A DNA stretch of 64,000 nucleotides from JALNYB01 sp963676235 (GCA_963676235.1 OY781044.1:1592408-1656407), one strand, 5' to 3'; shown: positions 8,735 through 18,991, counted from the stretch's first letter. The notes: generated from the letters alone by a model not told the origin. Made by a program: numbers and translations.

Positions 8735-11700
8735 TCTTTTCTATTAACGTAGTCGATTCCGCCAAAGAGTATGAAATCTTTGACAAGTTTGTATGCTTTG
8801 ATCATAACCATGCGCCTAGAAACTGCTGTCCCTTCTCTCTTTTCAAGAAATGTTTTTGCAACATTCAGATCTATGCCACTCATCAACGTATCCAATCTGC
8901 CATAGTCATTGATGTTTGACTCATTTACTGGAGTTTTCATCATCTCACTGAGTTCTTGTGCATTTAGACCGATGGATAGAGCGAATCTATTGGTTTGATC
9001 ATTCTTAACTCTCGCCTGATACTCAGTTATATAATCTCTCAGTTTCTTACCTTCAACCAGTGAAACGACCCCGTTTTCAACATCGTGTAAGAATACATCT
9101 GCATACTTCTGTTCCTCTTGATTTAAAGAAGCAAATGATTTATGTAATTCGTTGAAGGTCTCGTCGATCATTTCCTTTGTTGTACCATCGGCATTCAGGA
9201 CCTTCATATACTTCTCAAAGCGCGAATTCATGTAGTCAACGTCTATCGTCCCTGCTTTGATCTCGGTGATATAGCTGTCGATGTCAAAAGGAATGTCATG
9301 TCCAGGGTCGACTGGATTCTTTGGGAGCTCTTTATATCTCTGAAGAAGAACATTATATGTCTTTTCATCGAAAAGCAGCTCAACGAACTCCCCAGTTTCA
9401 ATATAGAATTCTGACCGCGGTTTTGACCAATCGAATGTTTGTATCTTTGCAGCTTCAAGATGATTGTTCAATTTTCTGAACTGTTTTGCGAAACGCGCCC
9501 TTTCCTCGTTGGTCGGAGGAAGTGTTTCGTAATTCTCGATTCTTGCATATGTGAACAGGTCGCGGATAGATATGAAAGATTCATTCATCATTTTCATATT
9601 TTCTATAATCTTTTGTACGAAAACACCAGTCAATCTGTTCCCAGAGTATAATTCCATCGCATTCTTGATGTTATTGCTCATAGTATACGGCTTACGATAA
9701 TACCTAATCGTACCGAATGGTTTCTCAGGACCGAATACGCGATTAGTCCTTGAGAATGCCTGGATGATTCCCTCATACTTCAGAGTCTTGTCAAGATACA
9801 ATGTATTGATCCACTTGGAATCAAAACCTGTCAACATCTGATCCACAACGATAAGGATATCTATCTGTTTCTCAGGATCCTTTTCTATGGACATGTATTG
9901 CTTTTTATGCGCCAATCTCAGCGATACGTCTTTTTTGAATCTGTCGAATGTCGGTATTGTGAAATTTTGTCCATAGCGGGAGTTGTAATCATTTAGAATT
10001 TCCACAATCGCATCTTCCTTGACTGTGGCGCCGTCATTATTATCGATGTTGCTATCGAATAGCGTAGTAATCTTCAAATCAATATTCCTTGTCTTGAATA
10101 ACTTGTAATATTGAATGGCTTCTTTTATACTCGATGTAGCAAATAGTGCATGGAACTTTCCATTGCGACTGAGGATTGTCCACCCATATAATATATCTTT
10201 GACCACTGCATTCTGATGCTCTTTTGTTGTGTATTGAGATTTGGGGAGAAGGTCTTCAATCCCCTTCACACGCTTGCCGCCTTCATTCACATACCCCGCC
10301 ATCGGAACCTTGTTGGAGTCCATATACTCATAGAAAATGGCTCTTTTTTCTGGATCAGCGAGAGCTTCTTCCCTTGTATTAGATTTTGATTCCCGTAACG
10401 CAACCTTCTCCCTTAGATCCTTATCTTTGAATGTATTAACCGTATATGGATCAAAACCAAGAACGTTACCATCACGAATTCCGTCTGTTATAATGTATCT
10501 GTGCAATTCATCGCCGAATATCGTAGCCGTGGTGTTCATCTTTTTTTGATTCTCATCGAATATCGGTGTTCCGGTGAATCCGAAATACATAGCGCGCGGG
10601 AATATCCTCTTTATGTCCCCGAGCATCTCACCGAATGTGCTACGGTGACATTCATCTGTAATGAATACAAGCCTTTTGGAATTGATGATTTCCAGATCTT
10701 TGTCTCTAAATCCGCCTTCTTTATTGACATTGCTCATCTTCTGAATCGATGTGACGATAAGGGTATTGTTCACATCATTGTTCTTCAACTTTACAACAAG
10801 TTCATTCGTACTCTCAGTCGCTTGAACCTCTTCATAATCACTTGCGAATCCTTTGTATTCTAGAAGTGTCTGTGTACCTAGCTCTATACGATCTACGAGA
10901 AAGATTACTTTGTCAGCTTCCCTTGAATTGGCAATGAGTTGTGCCGATTTGAAACTGGTCATTGTCTTTCCGGAACCTGTCGTGTGCCAAATGTATCCAC
11001 CAAAAATGTCTTCATTATCGGACCTCATTGTAACACGATCCGATATCCTGCTGGCTGCCCAATATTGATAGCTTCTCATTACCTTCAATATGCCATCTGA
11101 TGTATCGGCCACAGTATAGAATCCAATCAATTGATGCACCATAGGGATGTATAAAAATCTGGATGCTACATCTTTCCAATCATTCATCGGCTCATTGTTT
11201 GGATCTGCCCAGTGGAAAAAGAAATCTTCATTGAACTTACCATCAGGACCGGGGTTTGCAAAATAAACCGTTTCCTCGGGTGTCATCGCCACAAATATCT
11301 GTATTAGAGAGAACAACCCCGAAAATACGCCCTCATGCATGTACTTCTTGATCTGATTGCATGCCTGAGATACAGGTATGCCGCTTTTCTTCAGTTCGAT
11401 GTGAACGACCGGCATGCCGTTTATCAAAAGCATCAGATCCCCACGACGATCGTTGAGCATAGGTCCTGTTTTGAATATCGATTGTTCAGCAATTTGATAA
11501 CGGCTTTGCCCAGCTTTGATCTCATTGCGGTCATAGATCTTCAAACTAACTTCCTTTCCTAAATGCAATGCATCATCAGGATTATCTCTCTTTATTGAGA
11601 TCGTACGTCCATTGATGAAACCATTGAGTCTGAGTGGAGTGCGTAAACGAGCTATCTGTTCAAAAATCTGCTGCATTTCACCTTCTGTCAATGGACAATT

Positions 11701-11862
11701 ATTGAGTCTGTCAATGCCTTTATTGTTCTCCAGGAGTATTTTAGCCCAATTATCTATAAGATCTTTTTCGGTCTTACACTTCAATACAGGCGATTCCCAA
11801 CCCTTTTCGAATAATGTCAAAACAAGATCTTGCTCAAACTTTAATTCATCATCATACACCAT
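8731..11862 (-). CDS. hsdR: Type I restriction endonuclease R subunit
   Basis: This is the motor and nuclease subunit of the type I complex, about 1043 residues from the ATG at 11862. That start is chosen because GGTGA lies 8 nt upstream, inside the hsdS stop region. The N-terminal PD-(D/E)XK nuclease is visible as RRGDLMLLI followed by VVHIELKKS (about residues 140-160). Two RecA-like helicase domains follow: Walker A HTTGSGKTM near 300, the DECH box in FITDECHRS near 405, and FGFTGTPI. A C-terminal helical region binds the M2S core. The length is normal for the family. The 3' end overlaps the silent HsdS cassette by 4 bp. Confidence 0.93.
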   Translation of the reverse strand: MVYDDELKFEQDLVLTLFEKGWESPVLKCKTEKDLIDNWAKILLENNKGIDRLNNCPLTEGEMQQIFEQIARLRTPLRLNGFINGRTISIKRDNPDDALHLGKEVSLKIYDRNEIKAGQSRYQIAEQSIFKTGPMLNDRRGDLMLLINGMPVVHIELKKSGIPVSQACNQIKKYMHEGVFSGLFSLIQIFVAMTPEETVYFANPGPDGKFNEDFFFHWADPNNEPMNDWKDVASRFLYIPMVHQLIGFYTVADTSDGILKVMRSYQYWAASRISDRVTMRSDNEDIFGGYIWHTTGSGKTMTSFKSAQLIANSREADKVIFLVDRIELGTQTLLEYKGFASDYEEVQATESTNELVVKLKNNDVNNTLIVTSIQKMSNVNKEGGFRDKDLEIINSKRLVFITDECHRSTFGEMLGDIKRIFPRAMYFGFTGTPIFDENQKKMNTTATIFGDELHRYIITDGIRDGNVLGFDPYTVNTFKDKDLREKVALRESKSNTREEALADPEKRAIFYEYMDSNKVPMAGYVNEGGKRVKGIEDLLPKSQYTTKEHQNAVVKDILYGWTILSRNGKFHALFATSSIKEAIQYYKLFKTRNIDLKITTLFDSNIDNNDGATVKEDAIVEILNDYNSRYGQNFTIPTFDRFKKDVSLRLAHKKQYMSIEKDPEKQIDILIVVDQMLTGFDSKWINTLYLDKTLKYEGIIQAFSRTNRVFGPEKPFGTIRYYRKPYTMSNNIKNAMELYSGNRLTGVFVQKIIENMKMMNESFISIRDLFTYARIENYETLPPTNEERARFAKQFRKLNNHLEAAKIQTFDWSKPRSEFYIETGEFVELLFDEKTYNVLLQRYKELPKNPVDPGHDIPFDIDSYITEIKAGTIDVDYMNSRFEKYMKVLNADGTTKEMIDETFNELHKSFASLNQEEQKYADVFLHDVENGVVSLVEGKKLRDYITEYQARVKNDQTNRFALSIGLNAQELSEMMKTPVNESNINDYGRLDTLMSGIDLNVAKTFLEKREGTAVSRRMVMIKAYKLVKDFILFGGIDYVNRKE

Positions 11863-11866
11863 AATC

Positions 11867-13033
11867 TCACCCCTGAACAAACATTTTCTCCAATAACGCT
11901 TTTTTCATATTCTGAAGCTTTTTGAGCTCACGCTGATGAAGAGTAATAAGGTTGTCTAGCTTCTTGATCAAACTAGAAATTTGTTGTTGTTCTATTATGG
12001 AGGGGAATAGAAAGAGGATGCCCTTCAGATCATCATTATAGAGATGAACAATAGATTTTCCTTGAGCTTTCTTTGACAATTCATAATGTGGAGGACCATA
12101 GGTTATCATCAAAGAAAGGAAAGCAGAATCAATCTCTTCGTGCGGAAAAATAATATTTAATCCACCGCCGAGCAATATGCCAGACTGCTCAACTGCTGAT
12201 GCAACTGCAATATCTTCGGCCGTCTCACCTGAAGCAGGAACTATCACTTCTCTCCCCTTGCTGATTACTGCGTTTGGAATAATATCTGAGAAAGTATCGA
12301 CTTTTTGTATTTCAGACTGGTAGTTTGTATACAAATAACCATACAAGATAATAGGAGTACCCGAATCTTTTAAATCAGCCTTCTTGTACCCTTGTCCTTT
12401 AGAAAATTCGGCAACTTCACTCAACTTACGCTGTTCCCAAGCGTCTGTAAAACCTTTAAAACGAATCTCCGGTCTATCTTCTCCGTTTTTCGGAAACATC
12501 TTTTCCAACATTGCTTTCTTGATGTTAAGGGCCTTATCATACTCACGCTGATGAAGAGTGATTAGATTGTTTAGTTGTTTGAAACATCTTCCAACCTGCA
12601 GTTGTTCTTCGATGACCGGCATCAAAATATCTATCTGATTAATGGCAATTTTTGATAAACTCGGTACACCAGTGGATTCATCTTTTTTTCTCCAATCAAT
12701 ATTTTGAAAGATAGCAAATACACAATCTAAATCATTATTATCTTTTGGAATAGCAAAAAACAATGTATCTACGGTCCAAAATGGTGCTTTTAAAACATAG
12801 GGGTTATCAATAGTACCCTTTCTACCTATACCAATAGCATCTTTATCGTAGGAGAGAGCTTCATTCACACTCAACATATATCCACCTGTCCCATAGACAG
12901 GAATAGAACCATTTGATAAGTGTTTGTAATCTTTTCCACTACAGAGATCAATCACATCTCCCAGCTTACGCTGTTCCCAAGCGTCGTTGAATTCTGCATA
13001 TCGAATGGCTGGTTTTCTTTGATTATCAATCAT
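11867..13033 (-). CDS. hsdS: Type I specificity subunit with two target-recognition domains
   Basis: HsdS sets the DNA sequence that the complex methylates or restricts. The 388-residue protein has the usual two-fold layout: DAWEQRKL, TRD1 (about residues 18-145), a conserved helix starting LITLHQRE and ending LEKMFP, then DAWEQRKL again, TRD2 (about 200-345) and a second helix starting LITLHQRE. The ATG at 13033 overlaps the hsdM stop and follows GGTGG; an in-frame GTG lies 12 bp upstream. Both TRDs differ from each other and from the silent cassettes at 6652-7170 and 8171-8687, while the boundaries are the same at DNA level. This makes domain exchange easy. Confidence 0.9.
   Translation of the reverse strand: MIDNQRKPAIRYAEFNDAWEQRKLGDVIDLCSGKDYKHLSNGSIPVYGTGGYMLSVNEALSYDKDAIGIGRKGTIDNPYVLKAPFWTVDTLFFAIPKDNNDLDCVFAIFQNIDWRKKDESTGVPSLSKIAINQIDILMPVIEEQLQVGRCFKQLNNLITLHQREYDKALNIKKAMLEKMFPKNGEDRPEIRFKGFTDAWEQRKLSEVAEFSKGQGYKKADLKDSGTPIILYGYLYTNYQSEIQKVDTFSDIIPNAVISKGREVIVPASGETAEDIAVASAVEQSGILLGGGLNIIFPHEEIDSAFLSLMITYGPPHYELSKKAQGKSIVHLYNDDLKGILFLFPSIIEQQQISSLIKKLDNLITLHQRELKKLQNMKKALLEKMFVQG
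11933..12983 (-). repeat. Short recombination-type repeats at the TRD borders of hsdS
   Basis: The 19-mer CGCTTGGGAACAGCGTAAG starts each TRD in hsdS (12965-12983 and 12425-12443) and also starts both silent cassettes (6652-6670 and 8669-8687). The 18-mer CTTATTACTCTTCATCAG closes TRD2 (11933-11950) and both cassettes (7153-7170 and 8171-8188). A two-mismatch version closes TRD1 (12548-12565). Shared borders around divergent centres are what a TRD shuffling system needs. Confidence 0.75.
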
Positions 13034-15617
13034 TGTTTCCACCACGAAGTAAAGATTGGAACTCTTTGAGTCCCTTCATGTCGTATTCTCCACCTGTAAG
13101 ACTGTCGATCATGTCAGCAAGTGCCGTTTTTGTCTTGGTGATCTCTTCCGCCACGTCTGCATATGTGGTAGCATATTTGTTTGCTAATGACTTGACACAC
13201 GATATCAAATCGGCGATGATGCCTTCAGGTATACTTTCGATCGCAGCGATGATAGGTTGAATCCACTTTGCCTCAAGTAACTGAATGATCTGTTCATCTG
13301 TCAATCCTTCTATCACTGTCTTGGTATTGTTATGTAAAGTGATTTCATCAGTCTTGACTATCTTCTTGAGATTCTTCTCTTCATCTATAAGCTCCTGCAC
13401 TTGAACAATACTCCTTTCAAGCGATCCTTCATCATAAGAGAGCATCGCGTTCTTTGCTTTCGAAAGACTACCAAAGGTGCTCTTGACCATCTTGCCGACT
13501 ACCGCAACAACGAATGCGTCTTTCGCCTCATTCAAGATCTCACTATCTTTATCTTCCTCAGACATGGCATCGATGATGTCTTCATAAGTCGATTGGATCT
13601 CCGAAAGACGATCGTTCTTCTGTTTCAGATTCTCGGCCTTTTCCTTCAATATGGTTGACTGAACCAATTCGAACGGAATGATGCGTCCTACCCATCCCTC
13701 TTGCACTTCATGGTCTTTTTTTAGTACCATGTTTGGATCGACCTTTCTAGCTGAAGAAAAACCTTCAGTCTGCATTATCTCAAGATCGACAGCGATCTTC
13801 GCCCATTTATCGTCGAGGGCCTGGTATGCAACATACCTATCAATGAGCGAGATCGTATCGCATCTGGAGAACATCGCATCTGCAATTATCGATTCCTCTC
13901 TATTAACGTCTATACTCTCCCATTTCCTAATCAATTCATCTCTCAGGTATTCAGAAAAATCATCAAAGGCATCACCATATGATTTCATCCACCCGATCAC
14001 AGATTGATCGCTGCGAATGCACTTCTCCAAATCATCGACAAGAAGCTTCGAATAAGGTGTTCTAGAATCTCCAAATAGAATCTCCTTCAATCCCTTAAAA
14101 GTATTCCAATATTCATCGTATTCCGCAAGCTCCGAATTTGGTATGCCACCGAACATAGAAGCGTAAACATCCCATGATTCGTTTGTATCGGATGAATCGA
14201 CGTACCTCGGGATGTTCAGATTGTATCCGTTCTCACGGATCTCCTCTTTCGAAACAACTCTTGAGAATTTGTCTATCGTTCTGCGATCGATGACCGTATC
14301 AACGATTTTCTTAATGTCGGATGCCCTGAGCTTGTTGTTCTTGCCTTCTTTCTCGAATCCTTTTGAGGCATCTATTATCAGAACATCTGAATTCTCGCGC
14401 TTCTGCTTAAGAACTATGATAACTGTGGCGATCGATGTACCGAAAAAGATATTGGACGGAAGTCCTATTATCGCATCGATGTTGTCGTTCTCTACAAGAT
14501 TCCTACGGATCTTTCCCTCTTCTCCCCCACGAAACAAAACGCCATGTGGCAACACAATTGTCATGATCCCATCGGGTTTGACATGATACAGATCATGCAG
14601 CAAGAAAGCATAGTCTGCCTTTCCTTTCGGTGCCAATCCATAACGCGAATAACGAGGATCCGATTCCTTATCATTAGAATCCCATGATTGAGAATACGGA
14701 GGGTTGGAAACCACAGCATCGACATACAGTGGATCATATGTCCCCTCCGGATCGCTATCGTCAAAATACGGCCAATCATCTTCCAGGGTGTCACCGTTGC
14801 GCACAAAAATGTTATCAGGAAGAATTCCACGCATCACCAGATTCATACGTGTCAGATTGTACGTAGATTCCTTCAATTCTTGAGCGTAATAACGTATATT
14901 CTCATTATCTCCGATATATCTCGATACTGATTTTCCGATGTTTATCAATAATGAACCCGAACCGCTTGTCGGATCGTATATATCGATCTTATTACGAGAT
15001 TTAAGGTGATGCGCAACAACCTCAGACATCAGAATCGATACTTCATGAGGTGTATAGAACTCTCCGGCCTTCTTTCCGGCATTGGCTGCGAAATTGCCGA
15101 TTAGATATTCGTAGATAAATCCAAGAACGTCGTAGTTCTGCTTTTCGTCCATTGGTATATCCTTTATAAGCGCGATCAACTCGTTAATTGCTTTTGTCTG
15201 TGTGCCAGTATTATCTCCCAGCTCGCTGAGTCCAGTGTCGAGGGTCGTGAAGATCTTGTTGAACACTTTCTTATGAGTGCTGTTTATCTTGCGGTTGAAT
15301 GCAGAGATCCCATCCCTTACGTTCCCCACATTAAATTCATTCCCCATCACAAGCCAGGTAGAGAAGAGATTCTTGTATGATATGAAGTATCCAAGTTTGT
15401 TCTGGCAATATTCCACGGTTTCGGCATCCGTCTCGACCAATAATTTGAAATCCTCGTCAACCCAACCATCCTTCTTCAGCAGCTCGATTTCTTTGTCCGA
15501 TAGAAATTTGTAGAAAATGAAGCCAAGAATGTAATCTTTGTACTTGTTGGCCTCGATTTTCGATCTCATCTTGTTTGCTGATTCCCAGATTTTTGATGCG
15601 AGTTGCTGCTTGTTCAC
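13026..15617 (-). CDS. hsdM: Type I modification methyltransferase M subunit, long form
   Basis: This N6-adenine methyltransferase has an N-terminal helical HsdM domain (from MNKQQLASKIWESANKMRSK), the AdoMet-binding motif DPTSGSGSLLINIG (near residue 215) and the catalytic NPPY in VSNPPYSQSWD (near 305). At 863 residues it is far longer than the roughly 500-530 of the Escherichia coli type. The extra part is C-terminal (about 530-860) and rich in charged helical sequence, including a QKNDRLSEIQSTYEDI stretch that looks like coiled coil. The start is GTG at 15617, the head of an hsdM-hsdS-hsdR operon whose genes overlap or nearly touch. Confidence 0.92.
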   Translation of the reverse strand: MNKQQLASKIWESANKMRSKIEANKYKDYILGFIFYKFLSDKEIELLKKDGWVDEDFKLLVETDAETVEYCQNKLGYFISYKNLFSTWLVMGNEFNVGNVRDGISAFNRKINSTHKKVFNKIFTTLDTGLSELGDNTGTQTKAINELIALIKDIPMDEKQNYDVLGFIYEYLIGNFAANAGKKAGEFYTPHEVSILMSEVVAHHLKSRNKIDIYDPTSGSGSLLINIGKSVSRYIGDNENIRYYAQELKESTYNLTRMNLVMRGILPDNIFVRNGDTLEDDWPYFDDSDPEGTYDPLYVDAVVSNPPYSQSWDSNDKESDPRYSRYGLAPKGKADYAFLLHDLYHVKPDGIMTIVLPHGVLFRGGEEGKIRRNLVENDNIDAIIGLPSNIFFGTSIATVIIVLKQKRENSDVLIIDASKGFEKEGKNNKLRASDIKKIVDTVIDRRTIDKFSRVVSKEEIRENGYNLNIPRYVDSSDTNESWDVYASMFGGIPNSELAEYDEYWNTFKGLKEILFGDSRTPYSKLLVDDLEKCIRSDQSVIGWMKSYGDAFDDFSEYLRDELIRKWESIDVNREESIIADAMFSRCDTISLIDRYVAYQALDDKWAKIAVDLEIMQTEGFSSARKVDPNMVLKKDHEVQEGWVGRIIPFELVQSTILKEKAENLKQKNDRLSEIQSTYEDIIDAMSEEDKDSEILNEAKDAFVVAVVGKMVKSTFGSLSKAKNAMLSYDEGSLERSIVQVQELIDEEKNLKKIVKTDEITLHNNTKTVIEGLTDEQIIQLLEAKWIQPIIAAIESIPEGIIADLISCVKSLANKYATTYADVAEEITKTKTALADMIDSLTGGEYDMKGLKEFQSLLRGGNND

Positions 15618-15807
15618 GGACTTTGCAATATGTTAATGAGTATTTTATTATCACGTGACATCGAATGATATTGCCAGACGTATTATCAACTTCGGATGAT
15701 GAAATCAGCAACTATTGACCACCTTTGACCTGTAATAACAACAGGCGAATGATCATTCATTTTTAATCGGATGGTTATTGACGTCAATCCTCTTTACGAA
15801 CGAGATC

Positions 15808-16090
15808 TTACGCCTGCTTAATCAGATACATAGTGGTATCGAGGTCTGTATTTTCATCAATATATACAAGATGTGTGGCTCCGCCTACGTCCAATGATGT
15901 CCTTCATGATTCCAATCGAGTACTTGATCAGATTTTCCCTTGTTGATGCAGAAATCAAATTTGCCTTTGGTTACACCTATGGAATCCACTTCAGCGAACA
16001 TCTGGTTTCTAAGTTTGAATTCTATTTCTAGACATTTATCAACAGTTATCTTTATTTCACTCAATACTTTTGCAAATTCTGCGCAACCCT
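15808..16090 (-). pseudogene. Remnant of an unidentified gene in a 660-bp gap
   Basis: The gap 15618-16279 has no intact gene. On the minus strand one frame reads CAEFAKVLSEIKITVDKC through KGKFDFCINKGK to NHEGHH, and then a one-base shift continues as DVGGATHLVYIDENTDLDTT and ends at 15808. The composition looks coding, but I recognise no family. It may be a decayed gene from the island border. The rest of the gap holds only AT-rich sequence, with promoter-like stretches before 16280. Confidence 0.3.
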
Positions 16091-16279
16091 CTTATTCGCA
16101 ATTATCACAATCTTTCCCTGGGAGGATAATTAAAAATAGTGTCATAAGATATGTCATGAAAATCTATAAATCAACTCCACTCCATGATTTACTCTTATGA
16201 ATAATCATAAAAACCTTAACTTATACTTTAACCACCCGTCCGTCGCCGTTATATAATCCCAACCCTTCATTCTCGATAC

Positions 16280-17287
16280 ATGTCTTTCAGATATAGCGGA
16301 TTGGAAGAATCAATCGTCAACGTCATCAGGAACAACGTCGAAGGAAAAGACGTGGGCATAGCATTCTCCGGCGGACTGGATTCCGGATTAGTTGCGGCTC
16401 TCGCCAAGAAATATGCGAAATCAGTCACCCTCTACACATGCGGGACCAACAACGCATTCGATGTCTCGGCGGCCATGGGCCTTTCCGAAAAACTCGGACT
16501 CCCATGGGTGCATGTACCGATATACAAAGGGAATGTGGAAGACTACATCAGGGATATGATCGTAGCCACGGGAACATCCGATCCGTTCACCATTTCTTAC
16601 GAACTGCCTTTGTTCTGCGTCTGCATGTCATCGGAAGAGGACTGCATCCTGACCGGCCAGGGCGCCGATGAGTTCTTCATGGGATGCGCCAAATTCGTCG
16701 GTCAATCCGATGAGGATTACAAGATGCTGGCGGCTGCGGGAGTGGAAAGGCTTGTGGACGTCTCCGTTCCGTGCGAGAAGAAGATAGCTGCCCATTTCGG
16801 AAAGGACCTCGTATACCCTTACACCGATCCCGTTGTTATTTCCGAGATCGAAAAGATAGATCCCGAAGAATTAAGGCCCGTGGACATGGAATCCAGGAAA
16901 TCCGTGCTCAAAGAAGTAGCCATAGATCTGGGATATCCGTTCTTGGCAACCAGGACGAAAAAAGCATCCCAATACGGTTCTGGAACAACGGATCTCGTAC
17001 GCAGTCTCGCCAAGAAGAACGGTATGATGTACAATCAGTTCATCGCATCCCTTTACGACCAGGCTTTGGAAGGAACGATATCTAAGGAAAGATGCTCCGT
17101 TGTCCACGCCCGTGTCAACATGCTCGTCAAGATAGAAGCGGAGAACATCCTTCAGAAACAGGGATTGTCTCCGTCCGAAGCCGTCGAGATGCTGTATCGC
17201 AAGATCATAAAAGATAACGGCATCGATTATCTCGAAAAACCCGAATCGTCCGATTCTGTTCAACAGATTCAGAATTCGGATCTTTGA
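16280..17287 (+). CDS. Stand-alone asparagine-synthetase-like PP-loop enzyme
   Basis: This 335-residue protein has the N-type ATP pyrophosphatase loop FSGGLDSGLVAALA (about residues 29-42) and the GQGADEFFMG motif of the asparagine synthetase B synthetase domain. The N-terminal glutaminase domain is absent, so it probably uses free ammonia or acts on another carboxylate by adenylation. Archaea commonly carry such AsnB-related proteins of about 330 residues with untested substrates. It is transcribed alone, convergent with gadB, and ends before a strong hairpin at 17363. Confidence 0.75.
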   Translation: MSFRYSGLEESIVNVIRNNVEGKDVGIAFSGGLDSGLVAALAKKYAKSVTLYTCGTNNAFDVSAAMGLSEKLGLPWVHVPIYKGNVEDYIRDMIVATGTSDPFTISYELPLFCVCMSSEEDCILTGQGADEFFMGCAKFVGQSDEDYKMLAAAGVERLVDVSVPCEKKIAAHFGKDLVYPYTDPVVISEIEKIDPEELRPVDMESRKSVLKEVAIDLGYPFLATRTKKASQYGSGTTDLVRSLAKKNGMMYNQFIASLYDQALEGTISKERCSVVHARVNMLVKIEAENILQKQGLSPSEAVEMLYRKIIKDNGIDYLEKPESSDSVQQIQNSDL

Positions 17288-17362
17288 GATTGCTGCACTA
17301 TTTTGAAATCCCATTGATATCTTCAAAACAGCACTTTACTGTGTCTGATCTTATCGCTTACA

Positions 17363-17387
17363 GGCGGGAGATCATCCATCTCCCGCC
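17363..17387. terminator. Bidirectional terminator between asparagine-synthetase-like gene and gadB
   Basis: A perfect 10-bp stem (GGCGGGAGAT/ATCTCCCGCC) with loop CATCC sits between two convergent genes, 9 bp from the gadB stop. No long T-run is present. Confidence 0.55.
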
Positions 17388-17395
17388 ATCCCAGA

Positions 17396-18799
17396 TTAAT
17401 GATGGAATCCGGATCCGGACTTCTCGTCGTATATGGAAACAGGTTGAGACTCCAACAGCGGCAATTGCCGTCTGAGATCTGCCAAGAACATGTCCGCGAG
17501 ATCGTAGGTCAATCCTCTCCTTACCACCACACGCAGAACTGCAAGGTCGGTCCTATTGGCAGGGAACGTGTATGCAGGGATCAGCCATCCGCGTTCACGC
17601 ATTTTGCTGGACACGTCGAAAACCGTAAAATTCTTGATATCATCTTTCAACTTGAATGCGAACACCGGCAGCTCATCCCCTCTGGTGATGAGTTCGAACG
17701 GCCCCAGCTTTTCTATCTCGCTTGATATGTACATGGCGACCTTGCGGGCGTATCCGTGGACCTTGCTGTATCCTTCGAAACCTAACCTTAAAAAATTATA
17801 ATACTGCAATATGACCTGCGAACCGGACCTGGAGAAATTCAGTGCGAATGTCGGCATGTTCGAACCGAGGTAGTTGACATTGAATATCAGGTCCTTAGGA
17901 AGCATCTCTGCATTCCTCCACACTATCCACCCTACGCCCGGATACACCAGACCGTACTTGTGTCCGGATACGTTTATCGACACCACTCTCGGAAGACGGA
18001 AATCCCATTCCAGTTCCTTATCGAGGAACGGAGCCACCATTCCTCCCGATGCGGCGTCCACGTGCACCGGTATGTCTAGTCCGGTTGTCCTTTGGAGATC
18101 ATCCAATGCGGCGCATATCTCCTTGACCGGCTCGTAAGAACCATCGAAGGTGGAACCCAGTACGGTGATCACGCCGATGGTGTTCTCATCGCATAGTTTC
18201 GAAACATCCTCGGCCGTAAGATGGAACCGGTTCCCTTCCATAGGTGCTAAACGCATCTCCACGTCCCAGTAATTGGCGAACTTCTCCCAGCACACCTGTA
18301 CGTTTATGCCCATGACGATATTGGGCTTCTCGGTCGATTTCCCCTCGGCCTTTCTTCTGTGCTGCCATCTCCTCTTCATCGCCAGTCCGCCCAGCATCGC
18401 CGCCTCGCTCGAACCTGTGGTGGAGCATCCCGTGGAATTCTTAGGATCTGGAGAGTTCCAAAGATGACAGAGGATGCTTACACACCGCATCTCGATCTCT
18501 GCGGTCTGCGGATACTCGTCCTTGTCGATCATGTTCTTGTCCAACGTCTCGGCCGCGAGCTTCTGCGCCTGCGGTTCCATCCAAGTGCCTACGAATGTAG
18601 CAAGATTGAGTCTGGCATTCCCGTCCAGCATAAGTTCGTCATGTATTATCTGATACGCGAGATCGGGATCCGTTTCCCTCTCTGGTAGAGTGACCCTGGG
18701 AATGGTCTCAAACCCCTCCTCCGTGAAAATCGGGTCCACTCTTATCTCGGTCTCGTCTATCTTCGGTCCATTCGGATGTTTCAAACCCATGCAATTCAT
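17396..18799 (-). CDS. gadB: Glutamate decarboxylase
   Basis: This PLP enzyme converts glutamate to GABA with uptake of a proton. At 467 residues it matches the 466 of bacterial GadA/GadB. The PLP lysine sits in INVSGHKYGLVYPG (near residue 270), preceded by the HVDAASGGMVAPF aspartate motif, and the NYLGSNMPTFALNFSRS block is diagnostic of the GAD family. In bacteria GadB supports acid resistance together with a GadC antiporter; no antiporter is visible here, so the role could also be in GABA or coenzyme-related metabolism. ATG at 18799 or 18790 could start it. The position among single genes suggests separate transcription. Confidence 0.9.
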   Translation of the reverse strand: MNCMGLKHPNGPKIDETEIRVDPIFTEEGFETIPRVTLPERETDPDLAYQIIHDELMLDGNARLNLATFVGTWMEPQAQKLAAETLDKNMIDKDEYPQTAEIEMRCVSILCHLWNSPDPKNSTGCSTTGSSEAAMLGGLAMKRRWQHRRKAEGKSTEKPNIVMGINVQVCWEKFANYWDVEMRLAPMEGNRFHLTAEDVSKLCDENTIGVITVLGSTFDGSYEPVKEICAALDDLQRTTGLDIPVHVDAASGGMVAPFLDKELEWDFRLPRVVSINVSGHKYGLVYPGVGWIVWRNAEMLPKDLIFNVNYLGSNMPTFALNFSRSGSQVILQYYNFLRLGFEGYSKVHGYARKVAMYISSEIEKLGPFELITRGDELPVFAFKLKDDIKNFTVFDVSSKMRERGWLIPAYTFPANRTDLAVLRVVVRRGLTYDLADMFLADLRRQLPLLESQPVSIYDEKSGSGFHH

Positions 18800-18991
18800 T
18801 TCTCCTTTTCTAATTGAATAGAACGCCGGTATCGGAATATGTTGAATCCTATGCCGTCAACAAGATCGATATCATAGAGAATCCCATACGAGACGATATT
18901 CCTGGCTGAACCGACGAACTGCAGGCGTATTAGGTCCTACTGATGGATAAAGTTACGCCAAACTATGGAATTTCAAAAAAATTGCAATATA

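Noticed and set aside
10501..10863. 120-codon plus-strand frame inside hsdR
   Set aside because: Antisense shadow of the helicase domain; no start signal or family.
15940..16200. 86-codon plus-strand frame in the gap before the asparagine-synthetase-like gene
   Set aside because: Composition is not coding-like and the opposite strand shows a better, though broken, coding pattern.
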